A stretch of 64,000 nt of DNA from Xanthobacter autotrophicus (GTDB lineage: Bacteria; Pseudomonadota; Alphaproteobacteria; Rhizobiales; Xanthobacteraceae): the NCBI RefSeq assembly GCF_005871085.1, contig NZ_VAUP01000015.1:1-64000 (forward strand). The letters are read 5' to 3'. How positions within the stretch are numbered: the first letter of the stretch is position 1; the number at the start of each line of letters is the position of its first letter. The notes beneath the pieces are model-generated. The model had not been told where the DNA came from. It ran no database searches and saw only the letters and a list, made by a program, of their open reading frames with translations. The position numbers and the translations under genes are program-made. Below are positions 28,287 through 37,301 of this stretch, piece by piece.

Positions 28287-28330
28287 GGTAGCGGCGCGGG
28301 CGGCATCGACCGCCTTCGAGAGTTTGGGAA

Positions 28331-28357
28331 GGGGCCGCAGCGCGGCCCCTTTCTTTT
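28331..28357 (+). terminator. Intrinsic terminator after icd
   Basis: GGGGCCGC at 28331-28338 and GCGGCCCC at 28342-28349 form an 8-bp stem with a 3-base loop, followed by TTTCTTTTT. It lies about 45 bases downstream of the icd stop and fits a rho-independent terminator. Confidence 0.85.
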
Positions 28358-28376
28358 TGCGCGAGCCTCCGCGCCC

Positions 28377-29555
28377 TCAAGCCTCCGGATCCCGGTCCCG
28401 CGCGGCGGCGGCGAGGCGGCCCATCACGGCGGGATGGCGCAGCGCCAGCATGTGCAGCTCGTTCTCCTCGATGGCGAGGATCTTGGTCTTGATCACCGCG
28501 CGCACCGGCAACAGGCTCGCCTTGGTGTGGCCGGGCAACAGGCCGAAGACGTCGCCGGGGCCGAGCGAGCGTGTGCCCTCCTCGCCCTCCATCTCCAGGC
28601 GCCCTTGCAGCACCACGAACAGGTGGGCGGCGGTCTCGCCCTGGCGCACCACGTGATGGCCCCGGTCGAAGCTGCGGGAATTGAGCAGGGGCAGGATGTC
28701 CCCCAGCACCGGCGCCTCCAGGTCCGAGAACGGCGGCAGCCGCGAGATCATGGAGAAGGTGACCACGAAATTATGCTTGGAGATCACCTCCGAGAATGAG
28801 CTGGCGATGATGGCGATGGGCAGCGCCAGCATCATCAGGCCCGACACCATGGTGATGGCGCCCACCACCCGGCCCAGATTGGTCACCGGTACCACGTCGC
28901 CATAGCCTACGGTGGTGAGGGTGGTGATGGCCCACCACATGGCCTCGGGAATGGAGCCGAACTTGTCCGGCTGCACGTTGCGCTCGATGAGATACATGGC
29001 GGTGGCCGCCATCAGCACGCCGGTCCACAGGATGATGAGGCAGGACAACAGCGCATAGCGCTCGCGCCGCACTGCCAGGTAGAGCGCGTTGAAGCCCGAG
29101 GAATAGCGCGCCAGCTTCAGGAAGCGCAGCAGCCGCAGCACCAGCAGCGCGTGCACGTCGAACTCGGAGATGAGCGCGACGAACCAGGGCAGGATGGCGG
29201 CAAGATCGATCAGCGCCGGCGCCGTCACCGCATAGCGCGCCCGTGCCACGAGCGGCTTGAGCCGCTTGCGCAGCGGATGTTCCGGCGCGACCCACAGGCG
29301 CACGCCGTATTCCACGGTGAAGATGATGAGGGCGCTGAACTCGCCCCAATGGAACCACCATTTCTCGCGCAGCTGGAGCGACGGCACGGTCGCGAGCACC
29401 GCTCCGCCCACTGAGAGCAGCACCACCGCGATGAGGATGTAATGCACCGCGTCGGCGATATGGTCGCCGGGCAGGTCCCGCTCCAGAATATCGAAGATGC
29501 GGCGGCGCAAGGAACGCAGGGCCGGCTTGTGTTCACCCATCTTGTGTTCACCCAC
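28377..29555 (-). CDS. Voltage-gated-type K+ channel with cyclic-nucleotide-binding domain
   Basis: A 392-residue inner-membrane channel. Six hydrophobic segments span about residues 30-240, with an S4-like basic helix (LLVLRLLRFLKLARYSSGF) and the selectivity filter TTLTTVGYGDVVP. The C-terminal domain has cyclic-nucleotide-binding features (VVRQGETAAHLFVVLQGRLE, then LGPGDVFGLL). Ligand binding is inferred from the fold. The start is uncertain: ATG 29576, GTG 29555 (best ribosome site) and ATG 29540 are all in frame, and the last two lie in a tandem 15-bp duplication. It follows the Kef-type antiporter gene directly and is probably cotranscribed with it, making a K+ transport unit. Confidence 0.9.
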   Translation of the reverse strand: MGEHKMGEHKPALRSLRRRIFDILERDLPGDHIADAVHYILIAVVLLSVGGAVLATVPSLQLREKWWFHWGEFSALIIFTVEYGVRLWVAPEHPLRKRLKPLVARARYAVTAPALIDLAAILPWFVALISEFDVHALLVLRLLRFLKLARYSSGFNALYLAVRRERYALLSCLIILWTGVLMAATAMYLIERNVQPDKFGSIPEAMWWAITTLTTVGYGDVVPVTNLGRVVGAITMVSGLMMLALPIAIIASSFSEVISKHNFVVTFSMISRLPPFSDLEAPVLGDILPLLNSRSFDRGHHVVRQGETAAHLFVVLQGRLEMEGEEGTRSLGPGDVFGLLPGHTKASLLPVRAVIKTKILAIEENELHMLALRHPAVMGRLAAAARDRDPEA

Positions 29556-29559
29556 GGGC

Positions 29560-31296
29560 TCAGATCCCTTCCGCATCGGCGCGCCGCTCGATGTCGTCGC
29601 GGATGCGCGCCCGAGTCAGGTCGGTGCGGGCGGACACCGTCTCGTCGGACAGCCCAAGGGCGGACAGCAGCTGGGCCATGAGCTGGAGGCTGGCCTCCGC
29701 CGCCTCGGGGATGACGCCGGCCACCCCCAGCGCGGCCAGGCGCCGGGCGTGCTCGGCATCCTTGGCGCGGGCGATCACCGCGGTGCCGGGCCAGTGCTGG
29801 CGCACCGCCGTCACCATGCGCTCGGCGGCATTGGGCGCGTCGAGGGTGGCGACGAAGGCAAGGGCGCGGTCCGCCCCCAGCCGATCGAGGATTTCGGCCC
29901 GCCCGGCATCGCCGAAGAACACCGGGCGGCCCGATGCCCGCGCCTCCGCCACCCGCCGGGGGTCGGCGTCCACCGCCACATAGGGCACGCCTTCCTCGTC
30001 CAGCGCATCGGCGATGGTGCGGCCCACCCGGCCGAACCCGCCGATGATCACATGGCCGCTGGCGGTGCTGGCCACCGGCGCCAGGGCGTCGTGGAGCCTC
30101 GCATCCAGCGTGCGCCCGAGCCTTGCCGCGACACGGGCGAGCACCGGAGTCGCGGCAAGGCTGAGGCTGACCACGGCGACGAGGGTGGCGGCATCCTGCG
30201 CGCCCAGCACGCCCTTGGCGGCGAGCAGCCCGAGCACCACGAAGGCGAATTCCCCGGTCTGGGACAACAGCAGGGCCGCCTCGGCGGCGGCGGGCGCACT
30301 CACCCGCAGCAGCCGGGCGGCGCCATAAGTGCAGGCGGCCTTCACCGCGATCAGCGCCGCGACCGCCGCGACCACCCACAGGGCGCGGGGCAGCACCGCC
30401 GCGAAATCAAGGCTCATGCCCACGGTGACGAAGAACACGCCCACCAGCAGGCCCTTGAACGGCTCCAGGTCCACCTCGATCTGGTGGCGGTAGGCGGTTT
30501 CCGACAGCGCCATGCCGGCGAGGAACGCGCCCAGCGCGCTGGAAAGTCCGGCCGCATGGGTCACCGCCGCCGAGCCCACAACCACCACGAGGGTGATGGC
30601 CATGATCAGCTCCCGCGAGCGGGTGGAGGCGGCCACCGCCACCAGCGGCGCCAGCACGAAGCGCCCGGCCACCAGGATGAGCGCCACCGCGCCCGTGGCC
30701 TTGGCCAGCGCCATGGCTGCGAGGGTGAGGACATCGGTTGCCGGCCCGCTCAAAAGCTCGGCCGCGAGCAGGATCGGCACCACCATCAGATCCTGGAACA
30801 GCAGCACGGCGATGACCAACTGCCCCAGCGGCGCCAAAGAGCGATGCTGGTCGATGAGCAATTGGCTGACCAGCGCCGTGGACGACAGGGCGAGGGCGAA
30901 GCCCAGCACCAGCGCCACCTCTGGCCCGGGCACCGCCACCAGTGCGAGGCCGAGGGCGAGGGGGACCCCGCAGAACAGCACCTGAAGGGTACCGACGCCG
31001 AACACCTCGCGCCGCAGCTTCCACAAGCGTGGGGCCGAGAACTCAAGGCCGAGCAGGAACAGCAGGAATACCACTCCCAGCTCACCAAAGGGGGCGGCGC
31101 GCTCGGGGCTGGAAATGGTGATGAACCGCACGAAGGGCAGGCTGTGGGCCAGTTGGCCGAGGCCGTGGGGGCCGATGAGCGCGCCGGCGGCGATGAAGCC
31201 CACCACGGCGCCGATTCGGGCACGGTGAAACAACGGAACGAGGATTCCGGCGGCGAGCAGATAGACGAACGCGTCCTTGAGGAAGCCGTCACTCAC
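29560..31296 (-). CDS. Kef-type cation:proton antiporter (CPA2 family)
   Basis: A 578-residue monovalent cation:proton antiporter. The N-terminal 380 residues form about 12 membrane segments (LGVVFLLFLLGLEFS, ALALSSTALVSQLL, LGAFLAGMALSETAYRHQIE). The C-terminal part holds a KTN/RCK NAD-binding domain with HVIIGGFGRVGRTIADAL. It resembles KefB/KefC and YbaL; whether glutathione adducts control it cannot be seen. The start is a GTG at 31296; the longer open frame to 31575 has repetitive, non-family sequence. The downstream K+ channel gene starts about when this one stops. Confidence 0.9.
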   Translation of the reverse strand: MSDGFLKDAFVYLLAAGILVPLFHRARIGAVVGFIAAGALIGPHGLGQLAHSLPFVRFITISSPERAAPFGELGVVFLLFLLGLEFSAPRLWKLRREVFGVGTLQVLFCGVPLALGLALVAVPGPEVALVLGFALALSSTALVSQLLIDQHRSLAPLGQLVIAVLLFQDLMVVPILLAAELLSGPATDVLTLAAMALAKATGAVALILVAGRFVLAPLVAVAASTRSRELIMAITLVVVVGSAAVTHAAGLSSALGAFLAGMALSETAYRHQIEVDLEPFKGLLVGVFFVTVGMSLDFAAVLPRALWVVAAVAALIAVKAACTYGAARLLRVSAPAAAEAALLLSQTGEFAFVVLGLLAAKGVLGAQDAATLVAVVSLSLAATPVLARVAARLGRTLDARLHDALAPVASTASGHVIIGGFGRVGRTIADALDEEGVPYVAVDADPRRVAEARASGRPVFFGDAGRAEILDRLGADRALAFVATLDAPNAAERMVTAVRQHWPGTAVIARAKDAEHARRLAALGVAGVIPEAAEASLQLMAQLLSALGLSDETVSARTDLTRARIRDDIERRADAEGI

Positions 31297-31730
31297 CGTC
31301 TTCGTCCCCGACCTGGCATCCTCAAGTCCCGTCCGCACGCTTCCCCCGGCCGTGCTTCGGCCTTCAATGGTTGCGGGAGATGACCACGCGGGACGACCGG
31401 CGCCAAGCGTCAAGATTACGCACCGGGCAGGAGAGCTCCGGGCAGGAGAGCAACGGGCAGGCGCGCAGAGGTGGGAATGTTCTGGTTTGAAAGTCTGCTG
31501 CTTCGACCGGGCACCACCGGAACTTGCTCCCGCGTGCGGGTGAAGGCCGTGTGGGGGAGGGTCGTGTAGGGGCAACAGGTGTTATGGTTTGGCGCCGCCG
31601 GTGCCTTTCAGCGCGACCTGCCCCCTCCCCAGCAAGCAGGAAAGGGAGCTACGGCGCTTGTCACGCGGGCCGGCCCCGTGGCCAAGCGCGCACCGCGCGG
31701 GACCGTTGTCTCCAGCCGCCCCGAATTCCA
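31297..31730. other. Gap with short tandem repeats
   Basis: 434 bases upstream of the Kef-type antiporter gene and downstream of the nitronate monooxygenase gene. CCGGGCAGGAGAG occurs at 31423-31435 and again at 31438-31450 (15-base period), with a partial third copy. No gene is supported. The promoter of the antiporter operon should lie here. Confidence 0.45.
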
Positions 31731-32876
31731 TCACGCCGTCGGAGCGAGCCGGGCGAGGGCGTCGGCGGCGAGCTTGCGCGTCAGGTCGGCGGCGGGCAGG
31801 CGGGGGGCGAGGCGCGCGGCCTGCCCGGCCCACAGGTTGGTGAAATCGTCCCGGCCCTCGGCTTCCGCCGCCGCGCGCAGCGGGGCAAGGGCGCCGCCGG
31901 CCAGCGGGAAGGCGGGCGCATCGGCGCAGAGGGGGCCCACGTCCCGCATCACCCGGTTCATGATGCCGCGCGCGGGGCGGCCGGTGAACAGGTTGGTGAG
32001 GGCGGTGCTGTCGTCCCCCGCCGCCTCCAGCGCGGCACGGTGGACGGCGGGGATCTTCGCTTCCGGGCACAGCAGGAAGGCGGTGCCCACCTGCACGGCG
32101 GAAGCGCCCAGCGCCAGCGCCGCGACGATGCCCCGCGCGTCGGCAATGCCGCCGGCGGCGATCACCGGCACGCCCACCGCGTCCGCCACCTGCGGCACGA
32201 GGGCGAAGGTGCCCACCTGCCGGCTCATGTCGCCGGCCATGTCGCCCGCCACATCGGTGCCGAGGAAGGTGGGGCGATGGCCGCCCGCCTCCAGCCCCAT
32301 GGCGATGATGGCGTCGCAGCCGCGCGCTTCCAGCCACTTGGCCTCGGCCACGGTGGAGGCGGAAGAGATCACCTTCGCCCCCGTCGCCTTCACCCGCGCC
32401 AGCAGCGCGGGATCGGGCAGGCCGAAATGGAAGCTCACCACCTCCGGCCGCGTCTCCTCCACGAGGGCGCACAAGGTGGCATCGAAGGGCGCGCGTCCGC
32501 CGGCCGGCGGCGTCGCCTGCGGATCGAGGCCGTGCTCCACGTAATAAGGCGCGAGGCGCGTCCGCCAGCGCATGGCCCGCACCGGATCGGGCACGGGCGG
32601 GGTGTGGCAGAAGAAATTGACGTTGAGCGGCCGGCCGGGGAGGCCGGCGCGCACCGCCTCGATGGCCGCGCGCAATTCGTCCGGCTGGTACATGGCGCCG
32701 GGCAGGGAGGCGAGGCCGCCCGCCTCGCCCACCGCGATGGCAAGCTTCGGCGTGCCCGCTCCTGCCATGGGGCCGAGTAGGATGGGATGCGAAATGTCGA
32801 ACAGATCGAGGATGCGCCGGTCGGGCCAGCGCACGGTCTGCTGGATGGCGTCCGGCGGGCGAGTCGCGTGGGTCAT
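31731..32876 (-). CDS. Nitronate monooxygenase-like FMN enzyme
   Basis: A 381-residue TIM-barrel flavoprotein of the nitronate monooxygenase (2-nitropropane dioxygenase) family. Visible segments: HPILLGPMAGAGTPKLAIAV, the substrate-side VVSFHFGLPDP, VISSASTVAEAKWLEARGCD, MGLEAGGHR and the FMN-binding VPVIAAGGIADARGI and GASAVQVGTAFLLCPEA. It oxidises alkyl nitronates such as propionate 3-nitronate. The ATG at 32876 has a GAAGGAGG site; an ATG at 32897 overlaps that site. It is divergent from a LysR regulator, which probably controls it. Confidence 0.9.
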   Translation of the reverse strand: MTHATRPPDAIQQTVRWPDRRILDLFDISHPILLGPMAGAGTPKLAIAVGEAGGLASLPGAMYQPDELRAAIEAVRAGLPGRPLNVNFFCHTPPVPDPVRAMRWRTRLAPYYVEHGLDPQATPPAGGRAPFDATLCALVEETRPEVVSFHFGLPDPALLARVKATGAKVISSASTVAEAKWLEARGCDAIIAMGLEAGGHRPTFLGTDVAGDMAGDMSRQVGTFALVPQVADAVGVPVIAAGGIADARGIVAALALGASAVQVGTAFLLCPEAKIPAVHRAALEAAGDDSTALTNLFTGRPARGIMNRVMRDVGPLCADAPAFPLAGGALAPLRAAAEAEGRDDFTNLWAGQAARLAPRLPAADLTRKLAADALARLAPTA

Positions 32877-32921
32877 GGGCGGGCCTCCTTCGCTCATTTA
32901 TCTATTATGGCCCATGCCAGT

Positions 32922-32940
32922 TTCATTGAAATTGAAACAT
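32922..32940. promoter_or_regulatory. LysR-type operator between the nitronate monooxygenase and lysR genes
   Basis: GTTTCA at 32922-32927 and TGAAAC at 32935-32940 form an inverted repeat with 7 bases between, containing the T-N11-A pattern of LysR binding sites. It lies midway in the 87-base divergent intergenic region. Confidence 0.6.
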
Positions 32941-32963
32941 TCTGATATTATTGTTCACTTCTG

Positions 32964-33794
32964 ATGATGGATATCCGCGACATCCAGTTTCTCCAGGCGG
33001 TGGCCGAGACCGGCAGCATCACCCGCGCTGCGGAGCGGCTTGGCTGCGTGCAGTCCAATGTCACCGCGCGCCTGAAAAAGCTTGAGGACCGCCTGGGTCA
33101 GAAGCTGGTGGCGCGCATGGATGGGCGCATGGTGCCCACCGCCGCCGGCAGCCTCGCCCTCGACTATGGCGCGCGCATCGTCAGCCTCTCCACCGAGGTG
33201 GAGGCGCGGCTGAAGGCCTCGGCGCAGGACTGGCCGCCTTTGCGTCTCGGCACCATGGAAACCACCGCCGCCGTGCGCCTGCCGCCGGTGCTGAAGCGCA
33301 TCCGCGACACCCTCTCCCCCCTGCGCCTGACCCTGAAGACCGGCACCAGCGGCGAGCTGATGGCGGGCCTGCGGCGCGGCGCCTTCGACCTCGTCTTCGT
33401 CGCCGAGGATTTGGCGGATGATCGCTTCGCCTCGCAGCCGCTGTGGAGCGAGCGGCTGGTGGAGGTGGGGCCCAAAGTGCTGCCCAACGGCGCGCCGCCG
33501 GAAAGCGCGGCCATCGTGTTCCGGGAAGGCTGCTGCTACCGCGAGCGCTGCCGCACGGTGCTCGGCGACCTGCCCCTGCTGGAACTCGGCACGCTGGATG
33601 GCATCATCGGATGCGTCGCAGCCGGACTCGGGCGGACTTTGCTGCCGGAAGCGGCGGTGGAGCGCTGGCGGGCCCTGGGCGAGATCGAGACCCGCCCCAT
33701 CCCCGGGCCGGATGTACGCACTTTGGCGGTCTGGCACGCCGCGAGCCCATCCCTGCGCTCCATCGCGGCCGTGGTCGCGCTCGCTGCAACCTGA
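32964..33794 (+). CDS. LysR family transcriptional regulator
   Basis: A 276-residue regulator. The N-terminal helix-turn-helix has QFLQAVAETGSITRAAERLG, then VQSNVTARLKKLEDRLG. The remainder is the periplasmic-binding-like effector domain (LRLGTMETTAAVRLPPVLKR and GTLDGIIGCVAAGLGRTLLP). Because it is divergent from the nitronate monooxygenase gene across a short region with a palindrome, it probably controls that gene; the effector is unknown. The length is slightly short for the family but complete. Confidence 0.92.
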   Translation: MMDIRDIQFLQAVAETGSITRAAERLGCVQSNVTARLKKLEDRLGQKLVARMDGRMVPTAAGSLALDYGARIVSLSTEVEARLKASAQDWPPLRLGTMETTAAVRLPPVLKRIRDTLSPLRLTLKTGTSGELMAGLRRGAFDLVFVAEDLADDRFASQPLWSERLVEVGPKVLPNGAPPESAAIVFREGCCYRERCRTVLGDLPLLELGTLDGIIGCVAAGLGRTLLPEAAVERWRALGEIETRPIPGPDVRTLAVWHAASPSLRSIAAVVALAAT

Positions 33795-33938
33795 AGCTTG
33801 TCCTCGCGCGATCGTGTTGGACCGGATGTAACCGCCGGTGCCGATCAAACGGAAATCGTCCGTAGAACCAACACGTGTCCACCAGCGTTATCGCTGTGGA
33901 CGGGTGCTGCCCGCAAAGTTGCCCGACGGCGAGGTGAA

Positions 33939-35222
33939 ATGACGATCCATCACAAGATGCGCGCGCCTGCCGTGCCGCGCAGCGCCTGGCTGGGCCGGTT
34001 CCAGAAGGTGCGGGCGCTGAGCGAGGATCTGGCGCGTGACCTCCACCCCGAGGATCAGACCGTCCAGTCCATGCCGGACGCGAGCCCTACCAAGTGGCAC
34101 CTTGCCCATGTCTCCTGGTTCTTCGAGACCTTCGTACTGGTGCCCCATTGTCCCGGCTACACGGTGGCCCATCCCCAGTTCGCCTATCTGTTCAATTCCT
34201 ATTACGAGGCCGCCGGCGCCCGTCACGCCCGCTTTGCGCGCGGCCTCATCACACGGCCCACCGTGGACGAAGTGGCCGCCTATCGCGCGCGGGTGACGGA
34301 CGCCATGGCCGAGCTGATTGCCTCGGCCGGCGAGGCGGCCTTTGCCGCCATCGCGCCGCTGCTGGAGATCGGTATCAATCACGAGCAGCAGCATCAGGAA
34401 CTCATCCTGATGGACATCCTGAACCTGTTCGCGGCCAACCCGCTGCGCCCGGCCTACCGGCCCCGCGCGAGCGTCCCGGCGGGGCGCGCGCCGGACCTGA
34501 TCTTCTTCGATTATCCCGGCGGCATCTTCGAGATCGGCCAGGCCGGAACCGGCTTCGCCTATGACAACGAGGGACCGCGCCACCAGGTGCTGCTGAGGCC
34601 GTTCCGCCTCGCCAGCCGCGCGGTGACCAATGGCGAGTGGATCGCCTTCATGGAAGATGGCGGCTATGGCCGTCCCGACCTGTGGCTTTCGGACGGCTGG
34701 GCGCGGGTGAAGGCGGGGGACTACGCGGCGCCGCTTTATTGGGAGAAGACCGACGCCGGCTGGGAGGCCATGAGCCTCGCCGGCCAGCATCCCGTGGATC
34801 CGGCCGCCCCGGTGGTCCATGTGAGCTATTACGAGGCCGACGCTTATGCCCGCTGGGCCGGGCGGCGCCTGCCCACCGAGGCCGAATGGGAAGTGGCGGC
34901 GTGCCAGGTGCCGGTGGCCGGGACTTTCCTGGAGGCCGGTGCCCTGCGCCCACTGCCGGCGGGGCCAGCCTCCAGCCATCCCGCTCAGCTCTATGGCGAC
35001 GTGTGGGAATGGACCCAGAGCCCCTACGTCGCCTACCCCGGCTACCGGCCGCAGCCGGGAGCGCTGGGTGAATACAACGGCAAGTTCATGTGCTCGCAGA
35101 TGGTGCTGCGCGGCGGCTGCTGCGCCACGCCGGACGGGCATGTCCGAGCCACCTACCGCAACTTTTTCTACCCCCACCAGCGCTGGCCCTTCGCCGGCCT
35201 GAGACTAGCGGAGGATGCCTGA
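33939..35222 (+). CDS. egtB: Ergothioneine biosynthesis sulfoxide synthase EgtB
   Basis: A 427-residue non-haem iron enzyme that joins hercynine with a thiol (gamma-glutamylcysteine or cysteine) and oxygen to form the sulfoxide precursor of ergothioneine. The N-terminal DinB-like part has the iron-binding histidines in KWHLAHVSWFFETF and INHEQQHQELILMDIL. The C-terminal formylglycine-generating-type domain has HVSYYEADAYARWAGRRLPT, YGDVWEWTQSPY and MVLRGGCC. The ATG at 33939 follows GAGGTGAA. The stop overlaps the egtD start by one base. No egtA, egtC or egtE is in the window. Confidence 0.93.
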   Translation: MTIHHKMRAPAVPRSAWLGRFQKVRALSEDLARDLHPEDQTVQSMPDASPTKWHLAHVSWFFETFVLVPHCPGYTVAHPQFAYLFNSYYEAAGARHARFARGLITRPTVDEVAAYRARVTDAMAELIASAGEAAFAAIAPLLEIGINHEQQHQELILMDILNLFAANPLRPAYRPRASVPAGRAPDLIFFDYPGGIFEIGQAGTGFAYDNEGPRHQVLLRPFRLASRAVTNGEWIAFMEDGGYGRPDLWLSDGWARVKAGDYAAPLYWEKTDAGWEAMSLAGQHPVDPAAPVVHVSYYEADAYARWAGRRLPTEAEWEVAACQVPVAGTFLEAGALRPLPAGPASSHPAQLYGDVWEWTQSPYVAYPGYRPQPGALGEYNGKFMCSQMVLRGGCCATPDGHVRATYRNFFYPHQRWPFAGLRLAEDA

Positions 35223-36253
35223 TGGCGCCTGTCTCCCTCGCCACGCCTCCCGCCGGCGCGCGTACCGCATCCCGCGATACGGCCGAGCACCGCGCGGCGG
35301 ACGAAGCCACAGCCCTGTTCCGCGCGGATGTGATTTTCGGCCTGTCCCAGCCGCAGAAGGCGCTGCCGCCCAAATATTTCTACGACGCTGCCGGCTCGCG
35401 CCTGTTCGACCACATCTGCCGCCTGCCCGAATATTATCCAACCCGCTGCGAGCTGGAGATCCTGAAAGCCCGCGCCGCCGAGATTGGGGCGCTGGCCGGG
35501 CCCGGCGCGAGCCTGGTTGAGTTCGGCTCGGGATCAAGCATCAAGGTGCGCCTGCTGCTGGATGCCATGGCCGAGCCCGCGGCCTACGTGCCCATCGACA
35601 TTTCCGGTCCGCACATGCGCGCTGCGGTTGCGCGGCTGGCTGAGGCCTATCCGGCGGTTGCCATGGTGCCGGTGGAGGCGGATTTCACGCAGGCCGTCCG
35701 CCTGCCGCCGTTGGGGGAGGGCGGGCGGCTGGAGGGACGGCGGGTCGGCTTCTTCCCCGGCTCCACCATCGGCAATTTCACGCCGGAGGCGGCAACTTCC
35801 TTCCTCGCCCATGTGGGCAAGGTGCTCGGCGACGGTTCCGCCCTGGTCATCGGCTTCGACCTCGCGAAGGATCGCGCTGTGCTGGAAGCCGCCTATGACG
35901 ACCGGGCCGGCATCACCGCCGCCTTCAACCTGAACCTGCTGTCCCGCATCAACCGGGAGGTGGGAGCGGATTTCGATCCCGGCGGCTTCCGGCACAAGGC
36001 TTTTTTCAATGGCACGGAAAACCGCATCGAGATGCATCTCGAAAGCGTGAGGGAGCAGGCGGTACGCATGGGCCGCCACCATTTCGCCTTCGCGCGAGGC
36101 GAAACCATCCATACGGAGAATTCCTACAAGTTCTCCGTCGACGCCTTCCTCGCCATGGCCCGGCACGCCGGGTGGCGGCAGCGCGCCATGTGGACCGATC
36201 CCAAGAGGTGGTTCGCCGTGGCGGCGCTGGAGCGGCAGGGGGAGGTCGGCTGA
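35222..36253 (+). CDS. egtD: L-histidine N-alpha-methyltransferase EgtD
   Basis: A 343-residue SAM-dependent enzyme that trimethylates L-histidine to hercynine, the first step of ergothioneine synthesis. Family motifs: LPPKYFYDAAGSRLFDHIC, the SAM loop LVEFGSGSSIKVRLLLDAM, PIDISGPHM, FFPGSTIGNFTPEAA and HTENSYKFSVDAF. It overlaps the egtB stop by one base, so the two are translated from one message. The length agrees with the family. Confidence 0.95.
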   Translation: MAPVSLATPPAGARTASRDTAEHRAADEATALFRADVIFGLSQPQKALPPKYFYDAAGSRLFDHICRLPEYYPTRCELEILKARAAEIGALAGPGASLVEFGSGSSIKVRLLLDAMAEPAAYVPIDISGPHMRAAVARLAEAYPAVAMVPVEADFTQAVRLPPLGEGGRLEGRRVGFFPGSTIGNFTPEAATSFLAHVGKVLGDGSALVIGFDLAKDRAVLEAAYDDRAGITAAFNLNLLSRINREVGADFDPGGFRHKAFFNGTENRIEMHLESVREQAVRMGRHHFAFARGETIHTENSYKFSVDAFLAMARHAGWRQRAMWTDPKRWFAVAALERQGEVG

Positions 36254-36339
36254 CACAGGCCGGCGGGCGGGACCCGTCGGCGCGGGGCGGTTGGGGGCCA
36301 GACGGAGGAGGTGTCCGGACAGAGCCGGAGACTTCCACC

Positions 36340-36600
36340 ATGCGTTTGAAGGTCACCATGGCACGACATTGGCAAACCCCGCTCAACCGGCCTATCTGGC
36401 TCCCCGACGGCAGTCAGCTCGAAACGCTGACCGATTGCGGTCGCCTGCTGCTGCAACGATTCGCGGCGGGAGAAGGCGGGCCGGGCCTCGATGCCGCCCT
36501 CAAGGCACTCATCGGTGCCGCAGAGGCGGGTCGGCCGGAGGATGTGGCACTCGCGGAGCGCAAGGTGCGCCTGTTTTTCCACGCCCGGGCGCTTCTTTAG
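36340..36600 (+). CDS. Small hypothetical protein (86 aa)
   Basis: An 86-residue protein beginning MRLKVTMARHWQTPLNRPIW and ending RKVRLFFHARALL. It is mostly helical with no membrane segment or motif. Its position after egtD in the same direction could place it in that operon, but an 86-base gap and lack of a strong ribosome site leave this open. No family recognised. Confidence 0.45.
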   Translation: MRLKVTMARHWQTPLNRPIWLPDGSQLETLTDCGRLLLQRFAAGEGGPGLDAALKALIGAAEAGRPEDVALAERKVRLFFHARALL

Positions 36601-36655
36601 GCCGCCCGGCAACCTCTGCCATCTTACCACCGTGATTTGGGGGCTGTTTCGGCCG

Positions 36656-36865
36656 ATGATGATCTGTGCCGAATGCGGCCGCTGCGGGCGCCGTTCCATC
36701 CTGTCCCAACGCTCCGACACGCACGAACCGCAACTCACCAGCGCGCCGGCCGAGCCGGTCACGCTGCGGTGCGACCTGTGTGGCAGCAGGCGGGTGCAGG
36801 TGGTCGAGTTCGATTCGCCCTACCTTGCCATGGCCTTCGTCGCCAAGCGCGGATCAGGGCGCTGA
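36656..36865 (+). CDS. Small protein with two CxxC motifs
   Basis: A 69-residue protein with MICAECGRCGRRSIL near the start and LRCDLCGSRRVQVVEF near residue 40. The two cysteine pairs could form a small zinc ribbon. It ends with LAMAFVAKRGSGR. No family is recognised and there is no strong ribosome site, so it is only a likely gene. Its 3' end overlaps a convergent small frame by 12 bases. Confidence 0.45.
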   Translation: MMICAECGRCGRRSILSQRSDTHEPQLTSAPAEPVTLRCDLCGSRRVQVVEFDSPYLAMAFVAKRGSGR

Positions 36866-37147
36866 CAGCGCGGCCTCGCCGTGGTTCGCGGTCTTGATGC
36901 CGTCCTGATCGGCGCGGAATCCGTCGCTGAGGGAACCCCTGCAGAAGATCGGGCTACCGGTGACGCAACGGCCATTTGCGTCGAGCGGATAGACGCCAGA
37001 CCACGCACAACACCCACAATCGTCCGTCGCTATGGCAACGGCCAGATCACGGTCGAAGCAGACCGTCTCGCTCTCCAGAACGAGATTGCCCCGCGAACGC
37101 ACCATCGACATGACGAGATACGCGGCGGGAATGCCGGTGAACGACAT
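36854..37147 (-). CDS. Small hypothetical protein (97 aa)
   Basis: A 97-residue frame starting MSFTGIPAAYLVMSMVRSRG with an AGGAA site directly upstream. It contains several cysteines (CFDRD, DDCGCCAW, RCVTGSPIFC), which could bind metal or form disulfides. I recognise no domain. The regular amino acid composition argues for coding, but evidence is limited. Confidence 0.4.
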   Translation of the reverse strand: MSFTGIPAAYLVMSMVRSRGNLVLESETVCFDRDLAVAIATDDCGCCAWSGVYPLDANGRCVTGSPIFCRGSLSDGFRADQDGIKTANHGEAALSAP

Positions 37148-37301
37148 TTCCTGAACCTTTCCGCCCCCGGATCGGCTAACGGTTCACATCGCGGACAGCT
37201 CTGACCTCGCGACCGCGACGATCAGGAGCTTACGCCCTCGCCTCCACAGACGCTACTGTTGCATCTCAATTGCGAAGGGCGGGCGCGCGGCCCGGCATGT
37301 G

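Noticed and set aside
29497-31383. A 628-codon plus-strand open frame, His/Gln/Arg-rich
   Set aside because: Antisense to the Kef-type antiporter gene; composition is typical of complementary frames in high-GC DNA.
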